Of a DNA stretch of 64,000 nt, positions 60,801 through 64,000 are shown one piece after another. The notes below the pieces were generated by a model that did not search any database, had not been told where the DNA came from, and worked only from the letters and a program-made list of their open reading frames with translations. Every line of letters begins with the position of its first letter. The stretch's first letter is position 1. The stretch lies in the NCBI GenBank assembly GCA_011033025.1, contig WFMF01000168.1, positions 248,001 to 312,000 of the forward strand, given 5' to 3'. This DNA comes from Beroe forskalii. Taxonomy: Eukaryota > Ctenophora > Nuda > Beroida > Beroidae. Made by a program: the position numbers and the translations under genes.

Positions 60801-63173
60801 CGCCCTTCCTGAGGAGTGAGGAGTGAGGTACGGTAACACTGCTATCCGGCGCCCTTCCTGAGGAGTGAGGAGTGAGGTATAACACTGCTATCCGGCGCCC
60901 TTCCCTGAGGAGTGAGGAGTGAGGTATGGTAACACTGCTATCCGGCGCCCTTCCTGAGGAGTGAGGAGTGAGGTATAAGAGCACTGCTATCCGGCGCCCT
61001 TCCTGAGGAGTGAGGAGTGAGGATACCGGCGGTAAGAGCTATCCAGGCGCCCTTCCTGAGGAGTGAGGGAGGAGGATTATAAGACTGAAGATGGCGCCCT
61101 TCCTGAGGAGTGAGGAGGAGGATTATAAGAGCTATCCGACAGACCTTCCTGAGGAGTGAGGAGTGAGTCAAAGACACCAGTCGTCTTTACCCTCGTCCTG
61201 AAGTAGATGGTTACTATGGTTATGGAGTAACCATGGTAACGTGGTTACAGAGTAACCATGGTAACGGGGTTACATATTACTACGGTGAGTGGGATTAAAA
61301 AAAAGGGGGGGGGGGAACACGTGGGGTCATGTGGGGTTCGCAACAAACAAAATGCGGAACATGTTATTGGTAACTATGGTAAAATAACTTGGGTAACCAT
61401 GGTAACACGACTCAGTGGTTTCCATGGTAACTTGTCTCCAGCGTAACAATGGTAACACGACTCAGTGGTAACCATGGTAACTTGTCTCTGGAGTAACCAT
61501 GGTAACACAACCCAGTGGTTAGCATGATAACTTGTCGTAACCCAGTGGTTACCATGGTAACTTGTTGTAACCATGGTAACACAACCCAGTGGTTACCATG
61601 GTAACTTGTCTCCAGCGTAACCATGGTAACACAACCCAGTGGTTACCATGGTAACTTGTTGTAACCATGGTAACACAACCCAGTGATTACCATGGTAACT
61701 TGTTGTAACCATGGTAACACAAACCTCAGAATGTCCTCGTGCTCCACTCTGAAGTCAGGCTTCTCGATCTCTGATATTTTATCCAGAAAGTACTTTGCTG
61801 AGTCGAGGAGCTGTAAAAACAAAGAAAGTTACAAAAACGACTCACTTCAGATAAGCAGTCGATTTTATTATACTGATCGATAATACGAAATGGATACTTT
61901 CACCAAAATATTATCTAGTTCATACTCATAGTGTTGTCTTGTCTTGAGGGGATTTACTTCCCTCGCGCATATGTGTGCAGACCACTCGATAAATTCCATC
62001 GAAAGCACATAACTTTGCGCATCCTTTTCGAGCCATGCATTCAGCACATATATGCATATATGCATATGCATAATTACTCACGTTGTATTCGCGCCTCCTG
62101 TCGTAACACTGCTGCACGCCACCGTCCGCCCAAAGCCGTTTGATAAGCCACAGAGTGGCTTTGTCCAGGAGACATGGCTCCATGTCCTCGTCAAAGGTTT
62201 CTATCAGAGTATCAGTCTCACTCTCGCTGATACCCTGAGGGGAGGGGCAGCCAATCAGGGAACTGGATTTACTGACTTAATCATACTGTCCAAGTAACTG
62301 GTAACCATAGTAACATGCACTCAAGGTAACGTGTAGCCATGGTAACGTGTAGCCACTAGCAATAGTAAGATGTAATCATGGTAACGCTTAACCATGGTAA
62401 CGTGTAACCATGTTAACGCTTAACCATGGTAACGTGTAGCCATGGTTACGCGCAGCCCTGGTAACGAGTAACGCGCAGCCCTTGTAACAGGTTACCACCC
62501 CAACTAGCACCACTGTACCTGGTTGTGGTAGGAGATGGAGAGAGTCTTCATGGCCCGCGCCAGACTGGCTCCCGCCTGGTGCAGGTTCTTGTGCACCACA
62601 CGCAAATAGTAATCATACGTCTCCTCAGGAAAACCACCCTTCAGGATAATCCGCATCTGCTTGATGAAGGTGCTCTTACCACACTCACCCGCACCTAGGT
62701 TATGAGGGAGGTAAGACCATGGTAACATGTTACCATGGTAAAATGACGTAACTATGGTAACATGTTACAATGGACTCATGTAACAATTGTAAATGTGGTA
62801 ACTGGTTGTCATGGTAACATGGTACTATTGGTATTATGATATATGGTTATAATCATAATCATATGCTTGAAGCTGCAAATCGGCTACCACTGTAAATATC
62901 GGTTTTGGCTGACAATTTAAGTCTTAACTAGCAACAATATTTTCTAGGGAGGGACAAGGGATTTAGACGCCGCGCGCGAGAAATAGGCAGGTAGGATGAC
63001 GTCATTATCATATCATGATGTAGTGAGTTGATGTCGTTACCTAGCAACAATATTTTCTGCTCCTTCCGAAGAGCTCCTTTTGATTTGGATATCATCGAGT
63101 CTATCTTCTTGTTCGCTTTCTTTATCTTCTCCGTTTCATCATCAGGCGCCCCTCCGCACAACGTCCACACGGC
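54466..63173 (-). CDS. Heterotrimeric G-protein alpha subunit, two alternative 3' ends, switch II exon not found
   Basis: Exons in gene order: 63041-63173, 62519-62694, 62082-62234, 61725-61810, 61167-61197 (visible part), 56656-56751, then 55595-55942 or 54466-54801. Phases agree except at the gap after 61167. P-loop: KILLLG|AGECGKST (family usually GESGKS). The helical domain ends YDRRREYN|LLDSAKYFLDKI and EHEDILR. Switch I is TRVKTTG with the Mg-binding Thr. VTSVIFLASLSEYD follows, then NKKD/NKTD and TCAT/TCST guanine-binding motifs in the two last exons. G-alpha binds GTP and couples receptors to effectors at the inner plasma membrane. The segment with DVGGQR and the catalytic Gln is absent from readable sequence; a 4.4 kb minisatellite occupies its place. 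The first few residues must come from an exon beyond 63173. Exon A resembles the Gq class most. The gene is real; whether this copy is intact is open. Confidence 0.85.
55305..55578 (-). mobile_element. MITE-like element with internal tandem repeat, between the two last exons
   Basis: Bounded by CAGGGGTGTTACAGCC and CGACTACGCCCCTG, the same terminus type as 43311. The inner part at 55431-55566 has two to three copies of a unit of about 60 bases (GGCAGCCGCCTGTGTCACCG, CCCCGGCTACGCCTCTAGAA). Part of its sequence is shared with 43311-43470 in opposite orientation. Confidence 0.6.
55595..55942 (-). CDS. G-alpha alternative last exon B
   Basis: Reads LFTEMVRHPSFKSSSFILFL, NKTDLFEEK, LTYNGPKYDVEKGLDFF, FVHFTCSTDTEQISNIF and ends NVKEMAL and stop. 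It has the same phase (0) and block order as exon A, and its own stop codon. The two exons must therefore be mutually exclusive. It differs from A in most surface positions and in the C-terminal tail that receptors read. Acceptor CACTGCAG. Confidence 0.87.
   Translation of the reverse strand: MFTEMVRHPSFKSSSFILFLNKTDLFEEKITAGVHLSNFILTYNGPKYDVEKGLDFFKNMYIRARQDVFNEAGKETPDTPFFVHFTCSTDTEQISNIFNSIKATIMMQNVKEMAL
56740..57535 (-). repeat. 51-base minisatellite made from a G-alpha splice acceptor and exon start
   Basis: About 14 units. On the minus strand each has ATAATCCTCACTCCTCACTC, CTCAG and then GGAGTCACGTCTGTCATCTT. The last unit, at 56751, is the real acceptor and first codons (GVTSVIF) of the G-alpha exon 56656-56751. 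Other units carry the same acceptor and about 24 exon bases and then return to TTATAATCC, which puts a stop in frame. Confidence 0.93.
57480..61168 (-). repeat. 49-base minisatellite, about 75-85 units, sharing the same acceptor core
   Basis: The minus-strand unit is CTCACTCCTCACTCCTCAG followed by GAAGGGCGCCGGATAGCAGT and GTTACCGTAC. A 40-base variant lacks one CTCACTCCT. The CTCACTCCTCAG core is identical with that of the adjoining 51-base array. Two of three frames of the unit lack stops, so long repetitive frames appear on the minus strand; they have no start or splice support. Many units differ by small indels in G-runs and A-runs. The array runs directly into the visible end of the switch I exon at 61168. 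Confidence 0.93.
61205..61725. repeat. Tandem repeat of GTTACCATGGTAAC palindromes
   Basis: About ten units of 43-55 bases with ACACAACCCAGTGGTTACCA and TGGTAACTTGT. The 14-base palindrome GTTACCATGGTAAC is the common core. The same palindrome is scattered at 62300-62480, 62710-62830 and 63180-63200 in other introns of the gene. Confidence 0.9.
62924..62947 (-). repeat. Copy of the G-alpha exon 1 end
   Basis: AGAAAATATTGTTGCTAG, which is the end of the exon 63041-63173, is repeated about 110 bases downstream in the intron, followed by TTAAG instead of the donor GTAACG. A hairpin of the GAAATAGGC family (62972-63037) lies between the two copies. Confidence 0.75.
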
Positions 63174-63209
63174 CTGGTAATTGGTACCATGGTAACCAGT
63201 GGCCTGGGT

Positions 63210-64000
63210 AATTGGTGTCTACTGATTACATGCCTAAAGAACTAAAGGTTGAAGTCTACTGGATTACATGCCTAAAGAACTAAAGGTTGAAGTCTACTGG
63301 ATTACATGCCTAAAGAACTAAAGGTTGAAGTCTACTGGATTACATGCCTAAAGAACTAAAGGTTGAAGTCTACTGGATTACATGCCTAAAGAACTAAAGG
63401 TTGAAGTCTAAAGTACTGGATTACATGCCTAAAGAACTAAAGGTTGAAGTCTACTGGATTACATGCCTAAAGAACTAAAGGTTGAAGTCTACTGGAAAGA
63501 ACTTGCCAAGAACTAAAGGTTGAAGTCTACTGATTACATGCCTAAAGAACTAAAGAAGTCTAAAGAAGTCTACTGATTATATGTCTTTGAAGTCTACTGG
63601 ATTACATGCCTAAAGAACTAAAGGTTGAAGTCTACTGGATTACATGCCTAAAGAACTAAAGGTTGAAGTCTACTGATTACATGCCTAAAGAACTAAAGGT
63701 TGAAGTCTACTGATTACATGCTTAAAGGTTGAAGTCTACTGATTACATGCCTAAAGAACTAAAGGTTGAAGTCTACTGATTACATGCCTAAAGAACTAAA
63801 GGTTGAAGTCTATGCCTAAGAACTGGATTACATGCCTAAAGAACTAAAGGTTGAAGTCTACTGAGTTACATGCCTAAAGAACTAAAGGTTGAAGTCTACT
63901 GGATTACATGCCTAAAGAACTAAAGGTTGAAGTCTACTGATTACATGCCTAAAAGAACTAAAAAGGTTGAAGTCTACTGGATTACATGCCTAAAGAACTA
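63210..64000. repeat. 38-base satellite running off the window end
   Basis: About 20 units of CTACTGGATTACATGCCTAA plus AGAACTAAAGGTTGAAGT, with 37-base variants lacking one G and some truncated units. It lies upstream of the first visible G-alpha exon. No coding function seen. Confidence 0.95.

Noticed and set aside
57480..61180. CRISPR-like array
   Set aside because: Units are continuous head-to-tail repeats without unique spacers, in a eukaryotic gene; it is a minisatellite.

Overview
The window is nuclear DNA of an animal. All protein genes are split into short exons by mostly GT-AG introns of about 100 bases to 3 kb. The gene set is metazoan in type: a Fes/Fer cytoplasmic tyrosine kinase with SH2 domain, a mitochondrial glycine C-acetyltransferase (GCAT/KBL), a bHLH-PAS transcription factor, a PINK1-type mitochondrial kinase and a heterotrimeric G-protein alpha subunit. 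The DNA is AT-rich and full of hairpins, foldback elements and minisatellites. The phylum cannot be fixed from the window; a marine or early-branching invertebrate is only a guess.

Layout. 1-4424 (+): 3' part of the Fes/Fer kinase. 5329-11511 (+): GCAT, with a decayed mariner-like element in one intron and one segment of the protein not found. 11512-21448: about 10 kb without a recognisable gene, holding hairpins and dispersed repeats. 21449-29578 (-): bHLH-PAS factor, eight exons whose phases all agree. 29579-37690: non-coding, with a 3.3 kb foldback element at 32090-35372. 37691-45737 (-): PINK1-like kinase, six exons. 46478-47037 (-): small acidic protein of unknown family. 47038-54465: GC-rich palindromic island, telomere-like repeats, a 4.1 kb terminal-inverted-repeat element with 6-bp target duplication (49507-53600) carrying a LINE reverse-transcriptase tail, and a 35-bp satellite. 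54466-63173 (-): G-alpha gene with two alternative last exons and a 4.4 kb minisatellite inside it. 63200-64000: a 38-bp satellite running off the end.

The most striking feature is shared by every large gene here. Exon-intron junctions, splice site plus the adjoining exon end, are copied in tandem or lie as direct repeats on both sides of an intron. In the kinase the 5' end of one exon with its acceptor is present four times. In the bHLH-PAS gene the end of exon 1 (basic region and helix 1) with its donor is repeated about six to seven times. In GCAT three introns are flanked by direct repeats and one donor is doubled in frame. In PINK1 an intron is flanked by copies of one coding segment. 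In G-alpha a unit made of acceptor plus first codons has grown into a minisatellite, and the exon for the catalytic switch II segment cannot be found. This looks like intron gain and decay by tandem duplication caught at several stages, possibly with functional alternative splicing. The genes do not form one pathway; GCAT and PINK1 would both act at mitochondria, and the kinase, G-alpha and bHLH-PAS genes are signalling and transcription genes.
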